A program made the translations under genes and the position numbers. From the NCBI RefSeq assembly GCF_027497495.1, contig NZ_CP114205.1, forward strand, positions 4,526,001 to 4,590,000: DNA of 64,000 nucleotides, written 5' to 3'. The DNA is from Streptomyces tubercidicus (GTDB taxonomy: Bacteria; Actinomycetota; Actinomycetes; Streptomycetales; Streptomycetaceae). Under the pieces are notes generated by a model. It was given only the letters and a program-made list of their open reading frames with translations, had not been told where the DNA came from and did not search any database. Of the stretch, positions 33,777 to 51,644 are shown one piece after another. The stretch's first letter is position 1. Every line of letters begins with the position of its first letter.

Positions 33777-34328
33777 ATGGCGACGTCTGACAAGATCGCA
33801 GCCGTTGAGGAGATCACTGAGAAGCTCCGTGACTCCAACGCAGCTGTTGTGACTTCTTACACCGGACTGACTGTGGCGCAGCTCAAGGAGCTGCGTCGTT
33901 CTCTCGGCGAGAACGCTCAGTACCGTGTGGTGAAGAACACGCTGACCAAGATCGCGGCCAAGGAGGCCGGGATTCAGCTGGACGAGCACCTCAAGGGCTC
34001 GACCGCTGTTGCCTTCGTGACCGGTGACCCGGTCACGGCGGCGAAGGGTCTGCGTGACTTCGCCAAGGAAAACCCCTCTCTCGTCATCAAGGGCGGTGTC
34101 CTTGACGGCAAGGCGCTGTCCGCCGACGAGATCAAGAAGCTTGCGGACCTTGAGTCCCGCGAGGTTCTGCTCGCCAAGCTGGCGGGTGGCATGAAGGCGT
34201 CCATGGCCAAGGCCGCGGCGACCTTCCAGGCCCCGCTCACGAAGTTCGCCCGCACCGCGGACGCGCTTCGCAGCAAGGTCGAGCAGGGCGGTGCCGGTAC
34301 GCCGGCTCCCGCCGAGGCTGCCGAGTAA
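33777..34328 (+). CDS. rplJ: 50S ribosomal protein L10
   Basis: 183 residues from the ATG at 33777, after GGAAGGAGG. Typical parts are the start MATSDKIAAVEEITEKLRDS, TGLTVAQLKELRRSL, YRVVKNTLTKIAAKE and the C-terminal helix that carries L7/L12 dimers (ADALRSKVEQ), then an Ala/Pro-rich end. L10 is the base of the L12 stalk and the likely regulator of its own leader. Confidence 0.98.
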   Translation: MATSDKIAAVEEITEKLRDSNAAVVTSYTGLTVAQLKELRRSLGENAQYRVVKNTLTKIAAKEAGIQLDEHLKGSTAVAFVTGDPVTAAKGLRDFAKENPSLVIKGGVLDGKALSADEIKKLADLESREVLLAKLAGGMKASMAKAAATFQAPLTKFARTADALRSKVEQGGAGTPAPAEAAE

Positions 34329-34412
34329 TCACTCGGACGCCCAGCGGGCCCGTAGTACGCCCGCCAGACATGTACATCCGGCACCAGCCGAATTAGTGGA
34401 AGGACCGCCACC

Positions 34413-34799
34413 ATGGCGAAGCTCAGCCAGGAAGACCTGCTCGCGCAGTTCGAGGAGATGACCCTCATCGAGCTCTCCGAGTTCGTGAAGCTCTTCGAGG
34501 AGAAGTTCGACGTCGAGGCTGCCGCCCCGGTCGCCGTTGCCGCCGCCGGTGTCCCGGGTGCCCCGGCCGCCGCCGAGGCCGAGGAGCAGGACGAGTTCGA
34601 CGTCATCCTCACCGGTGCGGGCGACAAGAAGATCCAGGTCATTAAGGTCGTGCGTGAGCTGACCTCCCTGGGTCTGAAGGAGGCCAAGGACCTCGTCGAC
34701 GGCACCCCGAAGCCCGTCCTGGAGAAGGTCGCCAAGGACGCCGCGGACAAGGCCGCCGAGGCCCTCAAGGGCGCCGGCGCCTCCGTCGAGGTCAAGTGA
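34413..34799 (+). CDS. rplL: 50S ribosomal protein L7/L12
   Basis: 128 residues. The N-terminal dimerisation helices (LSQEDLLAQFEEMTLIELSE) are followed by an Ala/Val/Pro hinge and the C-terminal factor-binding domain (DEFDVILTGAGDKKIQVIKV, LKEAKDLVDGTPKPV). It recruits EF-G and EF-Tu to the ribosome. GGAAGGA lies before the ATG. Two hairpins downstream probably cut transcription into rpoB. Confidence 0.98.
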   Translation: MAKLSQEDLLAQFEEMTLIELSEFVKLFEEKFDVEAAAPVAVAAAGVPGAPAAAEAEEQDEFDVILTGAGDKKIQVIKVVRELTSLGLKEAKDLVDGTPKPVLEKVAKDAADKAAEALKGAGASVEVK

Positions 34800-34826
34800 C
34801 CCCACTGAGTCTCTGACTCACGTCCA

Positions 34827-34843
34827 GGGCGCCTGAGGCGCCC
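34827..34843 (+). repeat. Short hairpin downstream of rplL
   Basis: GGGCGCC and GGCGCCC around TGA; first of two stems between rplL and rpoB. Confidence 0.5.
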
Positions 34844-34855
34844 CGGACACCAGCC

Positions 34856-34887
34856 AAGGGCGATCACCCATGCGGGTGGTCGCCCTT
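34856..34887 (+). terminator. Terminator or attenuator between rplL and rpoB
   Basis: AAGGGCGATCACCC pairs with GGGTGGTCGCCCTT (one wobble) around ATGC. Partial termination here would explain lower expression of rpoBC than of rplJL, as known in other bacteria. The rest of 34800-35426 has no credible gene; it holds this hairpin, two promoter-like sites and the rpoB leader. Confidence 0.75.
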
Positions 34888-35235
34888 CGGCGTGCTCGCC
34901 ACGGCTGCGTTGTCTCGCGCCTGCGTGCGAGTATGGTGATCATCGTTGCCCGGACGTGCCCCCATGTGACGATCTCCCAGAGGTGGGGGGCCTTGACGAA
35001 CCGGACGCGGCGCGCAATTCTCGGGACGCGACGCAGAAGCGATCCAGGGTTCGAGGCATGGATCGCGGACGAAGAGGGAAGCATCGGTGTGCGCCACTGG
35101 CGCAGGGCTTTCGGCAGGCGCAGGGCAATGGGCGTAGAGAAGAACAACGAGGAGTTCCTCCGGTGCGGAGGACACGACCTCCCGGAGGGAGAAGATCGGT
35201 ATCACGGTGCTGAACCGGTCTCCGGAAACTCGCTC

Positions 35236-35264
35236 TGGACATCAGTGTGCCAAGTGGCTACACT
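35236..35264 (+). promoter_or_regulatory. Candidate rpoB promoter
   Basis: TGGACA, 17 bases, TACACT: the best sigma-70-like match in the rplL-rpoB gap, giving a leader of about 155 bases. A second, weaker candidate is TTGTCT-16-TATGGT at 34910-34937. Confidence 0.6.
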
Positions 35265-35426
35265 GACCCTTTGCGCTGCCTGTTAGCTGCTCCCTGCCCG
35301 TCACCAGGGGCATACCCGAGCCCGAGCAAAGCTGAATGAACCGCCCTGAACTGGGCTTTCCCTCAGTCTGCTCGATTCGGGACCGGTACGCGCGTAGTGA
35401 GTCCGAGCCCTCGGAAGGACCCCCTC

Positions 35427-38909
<3,483 letters not shown>

Positions 38910-38918
38910 CGGGAGTTC

Positions 38919-38948
38919 GGCCGGGGAGCCAGTGATGGTTCCCCGGCC
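38919..38948 (+). repeat. Hairpin between rpoB and rpoC
   Basis: GGCCGGGGAGCC pairs with GGTTCCCCGGCC (one wobble) around AGTGAT, 9 bases after the rpoB stop. No T-run; possibly an RNase III processing or stabilising stem within the operon. Confidence 0.65.
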
Positions 38949-39008
38949 GGCCCCAGGACCCCCGTTTCAGACCCCAAGACTTACAACCCTGAGAGGGATT
39001 GACGCATA

Positions 39009-42908
<3,900 letters not shown>

Positions 42909-42929
42909 CCCTGGTCCGTACGACAGCGA

Positions 42930-42963
42930 CAGGGCGGTCACCCCTCAGGGGGTGGCCGCCCTG
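42930..42963 (+). terminator. Terminator after rpoC
   Basis: CAGGGCGGTCACCCC pairs with GGGGTGGCCGCCCTG (wobbles allowed) around TCAG, 22 bases after the rpoC stop. Confidence 0.85.
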
Positions 42964-43094
42964 CGGCGTTGCCGGCGCGATCCGGCCACCGTGTCCATCG
43001 CGCCACGCCGTGCTGCCGAGGGAACTTGTCTCCCCATCCTGGCGTCTGTGATGACAAGATGGGGAGAACTGTCGAGCGGGGGGAGGTACACGAA

Positions 43095-43634
43095 GTGGCA
43101 TTCCAGCCGTGGCAGGGCGGGCAGCCGGCGCAGCCGCATCAGGCTCCGGCCATGCGTGCCTCGCACGCCGATCGTGAGCGGACGGTCGATGTGCTCAAGG
43201 CGGGATTCGCCGAGGGGCGGATGCAGCAGCCGGAGTACGAGCAGCGGATCGCGCGGGCCTACAAGGCGCAGACGCACGCCGAACTGCAGATGCTGGTCGC
43301 GGATCTGCCGCAGGGGCCGGTGCCGCAGGCGCAGTTCGTGCCGCAGCGGCCGATGGTGCCGGCGACGTTCATGCCGATGCAGATGCCGCCGCCGGTGACG
43401 ACGAACGGTACGGCGACCGGTTCGCTGGTGTGCGGGCTCATGACGCTGCCGACCTGGGGGCTGACCGCGATTCCGGCCGTCATCCTGGGCCACAAGGCGC
43501 GGAACGAGATCCGCCGGTCCGGCGAGCGCGGTGACGGTCAGGCGCTCACCGGGCTGATCCTGGGCTGGCTGGCGATCGGTGGCTGGGCGCTGTTCCTCTT
43601 GATCGTCGTCCTCGCCGCGGTGGCCAACCTCTAG
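43095..43634 (+). CDS. DUF1707/DUF4190-type small membrane protein
   Basis: 179 residues from the GTG at 43095, preceded by GGGAGG at about -9. The N-terminal part (MRASHADRERTVDVLKAGFAEGRM, then YEQRIARAYKAQTHAEL) is the DUF1707 helical domain common in streptomycetes. A Pro/Met/Gln-rich linker leads to two membrane helices in a DUF4190-like pattern (GLTAIPAVILGHKARNEIRRSG, LTGLILGWLAIGGWALF). Function is unknown. It is a single gene between the rpoBC and str operons. Confidence 0.85.
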   Translation: MAFQPWQGGQPAQPHQAPAMRASHADRERTVDVLKAGFAEGRMQQPEYEQRIARAYKAQTHAELQMLVADLPQGPVPQAQFVPQRPMVPATFMPMQMPPPVTTNGTATGSLVCGLMTLPTWGLTAIPAVILGHKARNEIRRSGERGDGQALTGLILGWLAIGGWALFLLIVVLAAVANL

Positions 43635-43772
43635 GAGCCGTCCGGCGGTTGCCGGTGTGCGGGGGGAGGGCGGCGCGGGGTCGTGGCGCCTTCTTCCGTA
43701 CGGCCGTGGATCGCACTACGGTGACCGCAACGCCGTGTGGAGTCCGGCGTGTCCTTCGCGTGTGCATTTGTT

Positions 43773-43801
43773 TTGACCGCAGCCCATGCGGTAGGTACGC
43801 T
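43773..43801 (+). promoter_or_regulatory. Candidate str operon promoter
   Basis: TTGACC, 17 bases, TACGCT, about 225 bases upstream of rpsL. It lies in the 43635-44024 gap, where I see no gene; the rest of the gap is the rpsL leader. Confidence 0.65.
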
Positions 43802-43947
43802 CTGACCTTGTGCCTGGGGTGTCCCTGGGCTGCCGTGCGCGCAATCTCCGCAGCCTCTGGCCTGGAGAGTCACAGCACGGAAGCCAGGTTTTGACACCGC
43901 AATCTGCCGCCTCACTCGTTCCAGCGAGGGACCGGACTGCAGTATTC

Positions 43948-43975
43948 GACACACCCGACCGCGTGGGTCGGGGAA
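43948..43975 (+). promoter_or_regulatory. Leader hairpin element shared with rpsJ (copy 1, before rpsL)
   Basis: The core CCCGACCGCGTGGGTCGG folds as CCGACC-GCGT-GGTCGG. Flanks GACACA and GGAA are also conserved: 26 of 28 bases match the element at 48723-48750. It ends 49 bases before the rpsL start. Confidence 0.75.
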
Positions 43976-44024
43976 TGTTCCAGGTTAGCTTTACCGAGAC
44001 TGGCACACAGAAACCGGAGAAACG

Positions 44025-44396
44025 GTGCCTACGATCCAGCAGCTGGTCCGCAAGGGCCGGCAGGACAAGGTCGAGAAGAACAAGACGCCCGCGCTCGAGG
44101 GTTCGCCCCAGCGCCGTGGCGTCTGCACGCGTGTTTTCACGACCACCCCGAAGAAGCCGAACTCGGCCCTGCGTAAGGTCGCGCGTGTGCGTCTGACCAG
44201 CGGGATCGAGGTCACCGCTTACATTCCGGGTGAGGGCCACAACCTGCAGGAGCACTCGATCGTGCTCGTGCGTGGTGGTCGTGTGAAGGACCTGCCGGGT
44301 GTTCGGTACAAGATCATCCGCGGCTCCCTCGACACGCAGGGCGTCAAGAACCGCAAGCAGGCTCGCAGCCGCTACGGCGCCAAGAAGGAGAAGTAA
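44025..44396 (+). CDS. rpsL: 30S ribosomal protein S12
   Basis: 123 residues from the GTG at 44025, after CCGGAGAAAC. The sequence is standard: MPTIQQLVRKGRQDKVEKNK, TTTPKKPNSALRKVARVRL and GRVKDLPGVRYKIIRG. The streptomycin-related lysines K43 and K88 are wild type. S12 maintains decoding accuracy. It is the first gene of the str operon (rpsL-rpsG-fusA-tuf). Confidence 0.99.
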   Translation: MPTIQQLVRKGRQDKVEKNKTPALEGSPQRRGVCTRVFTTTPKKPNSALRKVARVRLTSGIEVTAYIPGEGHNLQEHSIVLVRGGRVKDLPGVRYKIIRGSLDTQGVKNRKQARSRYGAKKEK

Positions 44397-44398
44397 GA

Positions 44399-44869
44399 AT
44401 GCCTCGTAAGGGCCCCGCCCCGAAGCGCCCGGTCATCATCGACCCGGTCTACGGTTCTCCTCTGGTGACCTCCCTCATCAACAAGGTGCTGCTGAACGGA
44501 AAGCGCTCCACCGCCGAGCGCATCGTTTACGGCGCCATGGAGGGTCTGCGCGAGAAGACCGGTAACGACCCGGTCATCACGCTCAAGCGCGCGCTCGAGA
44601 ACATCAAGCCGACCCTTGAGGTCAAGTCCCGCCGCGTCGGTGGCGCGACCTACCAGGTCCCGGTCGAGGTCAAGCCCGGCCGTGCCGCCACCCTCTCGCT
44701 CCGCTGGCTCGTGGGCTACTCCCGCGCCCGCCGCGAGAAGACCATGACCGAGCGCCTCATGAACGAACTGCTCGACGCCTCCAACGGCCTCGGCGCTTCG
44801 GTCAAGAAGCGTGAGGACACGCACAAGATGGCCGAGTCCAACAAGGCCTTCGCGCACTACCGCTGGTAG
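44399..44869 (+). CDS. rpsG: 30S ribosomal protein S7
   Basis: 156 residues, standard length. It starts MPRKGPAPKRPVIIDPVYGS and includes SRRVGGATYQVPVEV and SLRWLVGYSRARREKTM. S7 nucleates the 30S head and in E. coli represses the str operon. It begins 2 bases after rpsL, indicating coupling. Confidence 0.99.
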   Translation: MPRKGPAPKRPVIIDPVYGSPLVTSLINKVLLNGKRSTAERIVYGAMEGLREKTGNDPVITLKRALENIKPTLEVKSRRVGGATYQVPVEVKPGRAATLSLRWLVGYSRARREKTMTERLMNELLDASNGLGASVKKREDTHKMAESNKAFAHYRW

Positions 44870-44908
44870 TCGCAACCCACATCGAGACCGAGAGAAGATT
44901 GAGCCACT

Positions 44909-47029
<2,121 letters not shown>

Positions 47030-47075
47030 TCCCGTCTCCGCGGAGTCGGAACACGCTTTAGGCTTGACACCGTCT

Positions 47076-47112
47076 GATGGGGTAATCCCGCATCCGTGAG
47101 GATTGCCCCGTC
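47076..47112 (+). promoter_or_regulatory. Hairpin in the fusA-tuf gap
   Basis: GATGGGGTAATCC pairs with GGATTGCCCCGTC (two wobbles) around an 11-base loop, 70 bases before tuf. A TTGACA hexamer at 47064 lies just upstream but has no convincing -10, so it may be an attenuator or leader stem of tuf. Confidence 0.55.
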
Positions 47113-47182
47113 AGCCGGCATCCCAGCAAAGATCACCTGGCGCCGATGAGTAAGGCGTACAGAACCACTTCAGGAGGAACCA

Positions 47183-48376
47183 GTGGCGAAGGCGAAGTTC
47201 GAGCGGACTAAGCCGCACGTCAACATCGGCACCATCGGTCACATTGACCACGGTAAGACGACCCTCACGGCCGCCATTACCAAGGTGCTGCACGACGCGT
47301 ACCCGGAGCTGAACGAGGCCTCGGCCTTCGACCAGATCGACAAGGCTCCTGAGGAGCGCCAGCGCGGTATCACGATCTCCATCGCGCACGTCGAGTACCA
47401 GACGGAGAACCGTCACTACGCCCACGTCGACTGCCCCGGTCACGCGGACTACATCAAGAACATGATCACGGGTGCGGCGCAGATGGACGGCGCCATCCTC
47501 GTGGTCGCCGCGACCGACGGCCCGATGCCGCAGACCAAGGAGCACGTGCTCCTGGCCCGCCAGGTCGGCGTTCCGTACATCGTTGTCGCCCTGAACAAGG
47601 CCGACATGGTGGACGACGAGGAGATCCTGGAGCTCGTCGAGCTCGAGGTCCGTGAGCTCCTCTCCGAGTACGAGTTCCCCGGCGACGACGTTCCGGTCGT
47701 CAAGGTCTCGGCGCTCAAGGCGCTCGAGGGCGACAAGGAGTGGGGCGACTCCGTCCTCAAGCTCATGGCCGCGGTCGACGAGTCGATCCCGCAGCCCGAG
47801 CGTGACGTCGACAAGCCGTTCCTGATGCCGATCGAGGACGTCTTCACGATCACCGGCCGTGGCACCGTTGTCACCGGTCGTATCGAGCGTGGTGTCCTCA
47901 AGGTCAACGAGACCGTCGACATCATCGGCATCAAGACCGAGAAGACCACCACCACGGTCACCGGTATCGAGATGTTCCGGAAGCTCCTCGACGAGGGCCA
48001 GGCCGGTGAGAACGTCGGTCTGCTCCTCCGTGGCATCAAGCGCGAGGACGTCGAGCGCGGCCAGGTCATCATCAAGCCGGGCTCGGTCACGCCGCACACC
48101 TCGTTCGAGGGTCAGGCCTACATCCTGTCGAAGGACGAGGGTGGCCGCCACACCCCGTTCTTCAACAACTACCGCCCGCAGTTCTACTTCCGTACCACGG
48201 ACGTGACCGGCGTCGTGACCCTCCCCGAGGGCACCGAGATGGTCATGCCGGGCGACAACACCGAGATGTCGGTCGAGCTGATCCAGCCGGTCGCCATGGA
48301 GGAGGGCCTGAAGTTCGCCATCCGTGAGGGTGGCCGGACCGTCGGCGCCGGCCAGGTCACCAAGATCACGAAGTAA
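47183..48376 (+). CDS. tuf: Translation elongation factor Tu
   Basis: 397 residues, standard for tuf1. G1 GHIDHGKTTLTAAI, switch region RGITIS, DCPGHADYIKNM and NKADMVDD are intact, and the C-terminus EGGRTVGAGQVTKI keeps the common elfamycin-sensitive type residue pattern. It delivers aminoacyl-tRNA to the ribosome. The GTG follows AGGAGGAACCA. Streptomycetes may hold further tuf genes elsewhere. Confidence 0.99.
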   Translation: MAKAKFERTKPHVNIGTIGHIDHGKTTLTAAITKVLHDAYPELNEASAFDQIDKAPEERQRGITISIAHVEYQTENRHYAHVDCPGHADYIKNMITGAAQMDGAILVVAATDGPMPQTKEHVLLARQVGVPYIVVALNKADMVDDEEILELVELEVRELLSEYEFPGDDVPVVKVSALKALEGDKEWGDSVLKLMAAVDESIPQPERDVDKPFLMPIEDVFTITGRGTVVTGRIERGVLKVNETVDIIGIKTEKTTTTVTGIEMFRKLLDEGQAGENVGLLLRGIKREDVERGQVIIKPGSVTPHTSFEGQAYILSKDEGGRHTPFFNNYRPQFYFRTTDVTGVVTLPEGTEMVMPGDNTEMSVELIQPVAMEEGLKFAIREGGRTVGAGQVTKITK

Positions 48377-48421
48377 TTTCGCTGATCCGGTTGATCCGGT
48401 CGTAGCTCCCCGGAGCTCGCG

Positions 48422-48457
48422 AGGAGCCCCGCTCACCGTCAGGTGGGCGGGGCTCCT
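48422..48457 (+). terminator. Terminator after tuf
   Basis: AGGAGCCCCGC-TCACC pairs with GGTGG-GCGGGGCTCCT and is followed by T and A. It begins the 48377-48806 gap, which otherwise holds the S10 promoter region and leader and no gene. Confidence 0.88.
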
Positions 48458-48722
48458 TGACAGTTGGGTCCCGATTGGCCTTGGGCATCCCGGGTATGGC
48501 ACACTGTCCAGGTTGCTCGGTTGAGTGCCGATGCTGCGCGCCTCCCGCCGGGAGGACTGGAAGCGAGTCCCAGGTATTCGTCGTCCCTTCTCAGGGCCGG
48601 AAATACGGGAATCTTCCGGGAAGCGTCAGCGGGGTGCCTTGGCCAGGCGCCCGGTGGGTGTTCTTCCCCTGCCTTCTCCTTCTTGAAGGATTCCCTTTGT
48701 GGGGATTTACGGGAAGGGGTGC

Positions 48723-48750
48723 GACACGCCCGACCGCGTGGGTCGGAGAA
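48723..48750 (+). promoter_or_regulatory. Leader hairpin element shared with rpsL (copy 2, before rpsJ)
   Basis: Core CCCGACCGCGTGGGTCGG with GACACG before and AGAA after; 26 of 28 bases match the element at 43948-43975. It ends 56 bases before the rpsJ start, almost the same spacing as in the rpsL leader. Confidence 0.75.
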
Positions 48751-48806
48751 GAACGGGAACGTACCGGGTCCCAGAGCGTTACGAGAGACAGGACTACGAA
48801 GTAGCC

Positions 48807-49115
48807 ATGGCGGGACAGAAGATCCGCATCCGGCTCAAGGCCTACGACCACGAGGTCATCGACACGTCGGCGAAGAAGATCGTCGAGACGGTGACCCGTA
48901 CTGGTGCGTCGGTCGCGGGCCCGGTGCCGCTGCCCACTGAAAAGAACGTGTACTGCGTCATCAAGTCGCCGCACAAGTACAAGGACTCGCGCGAGCACTT
49001 CGAGATGCGCACGCACAAGCGCCTGATCGACATCCTCGACCCGACGCCCAAGACCGTTGACTCGCTGATGCGCCTGGACCTTCCGGCCGGCGTTGACATC
49101 GAGATCAAGCTCTGA
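48807..49115 (+). CDS. rpsJ: 30S ribosomal protein S10
   Basis: 102 residues from the ATG at 48807 (MAGQKIRIRLKAYDHEVID). Features: GPVPLPTEKNVYCVIKSPHK and THKRLIDILDPTPKTVDSL. S10 (NusE) is also part of the NusB antitermination complex. First gene of the S10 operon; the leader of about 300 bases carries the hairpin shared with rpsL. Confidence 0.99.
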   Translation: MAGQKIRIRLKAYDHEVIDTSAKKIVETVTRTGASVAGPVPLPTEKNVYCVIKSPHKYKDSREHFEMRTHKRLIDILDPTPKTVDSLMRLDLPAGVDIEIKL

Positions 49116-49129
49116 GAGGCGCGGAAGAG

Positions 49130-49774
49130 ATGGCTAAGCAGATCAAGGGCATCCTGGGCGAGAAGCTCGGCATGACTCAGGTCTGGGACGAGAACAACCG
49201 TGTCGTCCCGGTCACTGTGGTCAAGGCCGGCCCCTGCGTCGTTACCCAGGTGCGCACCAATGACCAGGACGGTTACGACTCCGTCCAGATCGCCTTCGGC
49301 GAGATCGACCCGCGCAAGGTGAACAAGCCCCTCAAGGGCCACTTCGCGAAGGCCGACGTCACCCCCCGTCGTCACCTCGTCGAGGTCCGTACCACCGATG
49401 CCGGTGAGTACACCCTCGGCCAGGAGCTGACCGCTGAGACCTTCGAGTCCGGCGTCAAGGTGGACGTGACCGGCAAGAGCAAGGGCAAGGGCTTCGCCGG
49501 TGTCATGAAGCGTCACGGCTTCCATGGCGGCAAGGCCTCCCACGGTGCCCACCGTGTGCACCGTAAGCCTGGCTCCATCGGTGGCTGTGCCACCCCGGGC
49601 CGCGTGTTCAAGGGCATGCGGATGGCCGGCCGTATGGGCAATGAGCGGGTCACCACCCAGAACCTGACCGTCCACGCCGTTGACGCGGAGAAGGGTCTGC
49701 TGCTCATCAAGGGCGCAGTTCCTGGTCCGAACGGCGGCCTCGTCCTGGTCCGTACCGCGGCCAAGGGGGCCTGA
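49130..49774 (+). CDS. rplC: 50S ribosomal protein L3
   Basis: 214 residues. It starts MAKQIKGILGEKLGMTQVWD and contains the tunnel-side loop GFAGVMKRHGFHGGKASHGA and GRVFKGMRMAGRMGNERVT. L3 starts 50S assembly and reaches the peptidyl transferase centre. 14 bases after rpsJ, with GGAAGAG before the ATG. Confidence 0.99.
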   Translation: MAKQIKGILGEKLGMTQVWDENNRVVPVTVVKAGPCVVTQVRTNDQDGYDSVQIAFGEIDPRKVNKPLKGHFAKADVTPRRHLVEVRTTDAGEYTLGQELTAETFESGVKVDVTGKSKGKGFAGVMKRHGFHGGKASHGAHRVHRKPGSIGGCATPGRVFKGMRMAGRMGNERVTTQNLTVHAVDAEKGLLLIKGAVPGPNGGLVLVRTAAKGA

Positions 49775-49782
49775 GGTAACCG

Positions 49783-50433
49783 ATGAGCACCATTGACATC
49801 CTTTCGCCGGCAGGCGACAAGGCCGGTACCGTCGAGCTCCCCACGGAGATCTTCGACGCCAAGGTCAGCGTTCCGCTGATCCACCAGGTCGTTGTCGCAC
49901 AGCTGGCCGCGGCCCGTCAGGGCACGCACAAGACCAAGACTCGCGGCGAGGTCCGCGGCGGTGGCAAGAAGCCGTACCGCCAGAAGGGCACCGGCCGGGC
50001 GCGTCAGGGTTCGACCCGTGCGCCGCAGTTCGCCGGCGGTGGCATCGTCCACGGCCCCGTGCCGCGTGACTACAGCCAGCGGACCCCGAAGAAGATGAAG
50101 GCCGCCGCCCTGCGCGGTGCCCTCACCGACCGGGCCCGCAACAGCCGCATCCACGTCGTTTCCGGCGTGGTCGAGGGCGACATCTCCACCAAGGCCGCCA
50201 AGACTCTCCTCGGCAAGGTCAGCGAGCGCAAGAACGTGCTTCTGGTCGCCGAGCGCAGCGACGAGGCCGCGTGGCTGTCCGCCCGCAACCTGCCCCAGGT
50301 TCACATCCTGGAGCCGGGCCAGCTGAACACGTACGACGTGCTCGTCTCCGACGACGTGGTCTTCACCAAGGCCGCTTTCGAGTCCTTCGTGTCTGGCCCC
50401 AAGGCCGCTGAGACCGAAGGGAGCGACGCCTGA
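49783..50433 (+). CDS. rplD: 50S ribosomal protein L4
   Basis: 216 residues. The extended loop GGGKKPYRQKGTGRARQGSTRAP lines the exit tunnel (macrolide region) and appears wild type in the short stretch KKPYRQKGTGRARQG. In E. coli L4 represses its operon. It overlaps rplW by one base. Confidence 0.98.
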   Translation: MSTIDILSPAGDKAGTVELPTEIFDAKVSVPLIHQVVVAQLAAARQGTHKTKTRGEVRGGGKKPYRQKGTGRARQGSTRAPQFAGGGIVHGPVPRDYSQRTPKKMKAAALRGALTDRARNSRIHVVSGVVEGDISTKAAKTLLGKVSERKNVLLVAERSDEAAWLSARNLPQVHILEPGQLNTYDVLVSDDVVFTKAAFESFVSGPKAAETEGSDA

Positions 50434-50756
50434 TGAGTGAGGCCGTCGTCACCAGCAAGACCTTCTCGGACCCGCGTGACGTGCTCGTCAAGCCGGTTGT
50501 CTCGGAGAAGAGCTACGCGCTGCTGGACGAGAACAAGTACACGTTCATCGTCGCGCCCGGCGCGAACAAGACCCAGATCAAGCAGGCCGTCGAGGCGGTC
50601 TTCTCGGTCAAGGTCACCGGGGTCAACACGATCAACCGGCAGGGCAAGCGCAAGCGCACCCGCACCGGTTACGGAAAGCGCGCGAACACCAAGCGCGCCA
50701 TCGTGACCCTCGCCGAGGGCGACCGTATCGACATCTTCGGCGGCCCGGTCTCCTAA
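50433..50756 (+). CDS. rplW: 50S ribosomal protein L23
   Basis: 107 residues. Standard motifs: DPRDVLVKPVVSEKSYALL and VNTINRQGKRKRTRTGYGK. L23 sits at the tunnel exit and docks trigger factor and SRP. TGATG overlap with rplD. Confidence 0.98.
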   Translation: MSEAVVTSKTFSDPRDVLVKPVVSEKSYALLDENKYTFIVAPGANKTQIKQAVEAVFSVKVTGVNTINRQGKRKRTRTGYGKRANTKRAIVTLAEGDRIDIFGGPVS

Positions 50757-50795
50757 CGGAGTCCGAGTCGTCCGGAATCGGACGAGGACTGAGAA

Positions 50796-51632
50796 ATGGG
50801 TATCCGCAAGTACAAGCCGACGACCCCGGGCCGTCGTGGCTCCAGCGTCGCCGACTTTGTCGAGATCACGCGGTCCACGCCGGAGAAGTCGCTGGTCCGC
50901 CCGCTGCACAGCAAGGGCGGCCGTAACAACGCCGGTCGTGTGACCGTTCGCCACCAGGGCGGTGGCCACAAGCGCGCCTACCGAGTGATCGACTTCCGTC
51001 GTCACGACAAGGACGGCGTGCCGGCCAAGGTCGCGCACATCGAGTACGACCCGAACCGCACCGCGCGCATCGCGCTGCTGCACTACGCAGACGGCGAGAA
51101 GCGCTACATCATCGCGCCCCGTGGCCTGGTCCAGGGTGCTCGGATTGAGAACGGCGCTGGCGCCGACATCAAGCCGGGCAACAACCTGCCGCTGCGCCAC
51201 ATCCCCGTGGGTACGACGATCCACGCGATCGAGCTGCGTCCGGGCGGCGGTGCGAAGTTCGCCCGCTCGGCCGGTGCCTCCGTGCAGCTGCTGGCGAAGG
51301 AGGGCCGGATGGCTCACCTTCGTATGCCGTCCGGTGAGATCCGCCTGGTCGACGTGCGCTGCCGCGCCACCGTCGGCGAGGTCGGCAACGCCGAGCAGTC
51401 GAACATCAACTGGGGCAAGGCCGGCCGCATGCGCTGGAAGGGCGTCCGCCCGACCGTGCGTGGTGTCGTGATGAACCCCGTCGACCACCCGCACGGTGGT
51501 GGTGAGGGCAAGACCTCCGGTGGTCGCCACCCGGTCTCGCCGTGGGGTCAGAAGGAGGGTCGTACTCGTTCGCCGAAGAAGGCGAGCAACAAGTACATCG
51601 TCCGCCGCCGCAAGACGAACAAGAAGCGCTAG
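50796..51632 (+). CDS. rplB: 50S ribosomal protein L2
   Basis: 278 residues. It starts MGIRKYKPTTPGRRGSS and ends in the basic SPWGQKEGRTRSPKKASNKY region. The conserved active-site-near segment NPVDHPHGGGEGK is intact. L2 is needed for subunit association and peptidyl transfer. Confidence 0.99.
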   Translation: MGIRKYKPTTPGRRGSSVADFVEITRSTPEKSLVRPLHSKGGRNNAGRVTVRHQGGGHKRAYRVIDFRRHDKDGVPAKVAHIEYDPNRTARIALLHYADGEKRYIIAPRGLVQGARIENGAGADIKPGNNLPLRHIPVGTTIHAIELRPGGGAKFARSAGASVQLLAKEGRMAHLRMPSGEIRLVDVRCRATVGEVGNAEQSNINWGKAGRMRWKGVRPTVRGVVMNPVDHPHGGGEGKTSGGRHPVSPWGQKEGRTRSPKKASNKYIVRRRKTNKKR

Positions 51633-51644
51633 GAGCGGGTTTAG

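Noticed and set aside
34870..35286. Plus-strand reading frame of 138 codons between rplL and rpoB
   Set aside because: No ribosome binding site or family match, and it spans the hairpin and promoter-like sites of the gap.
35397..35426. GTG start for rpoB at 35397
   Set aside because: The TTG at 35427 has the better ribosome binding site and gives the usual protein length and start.
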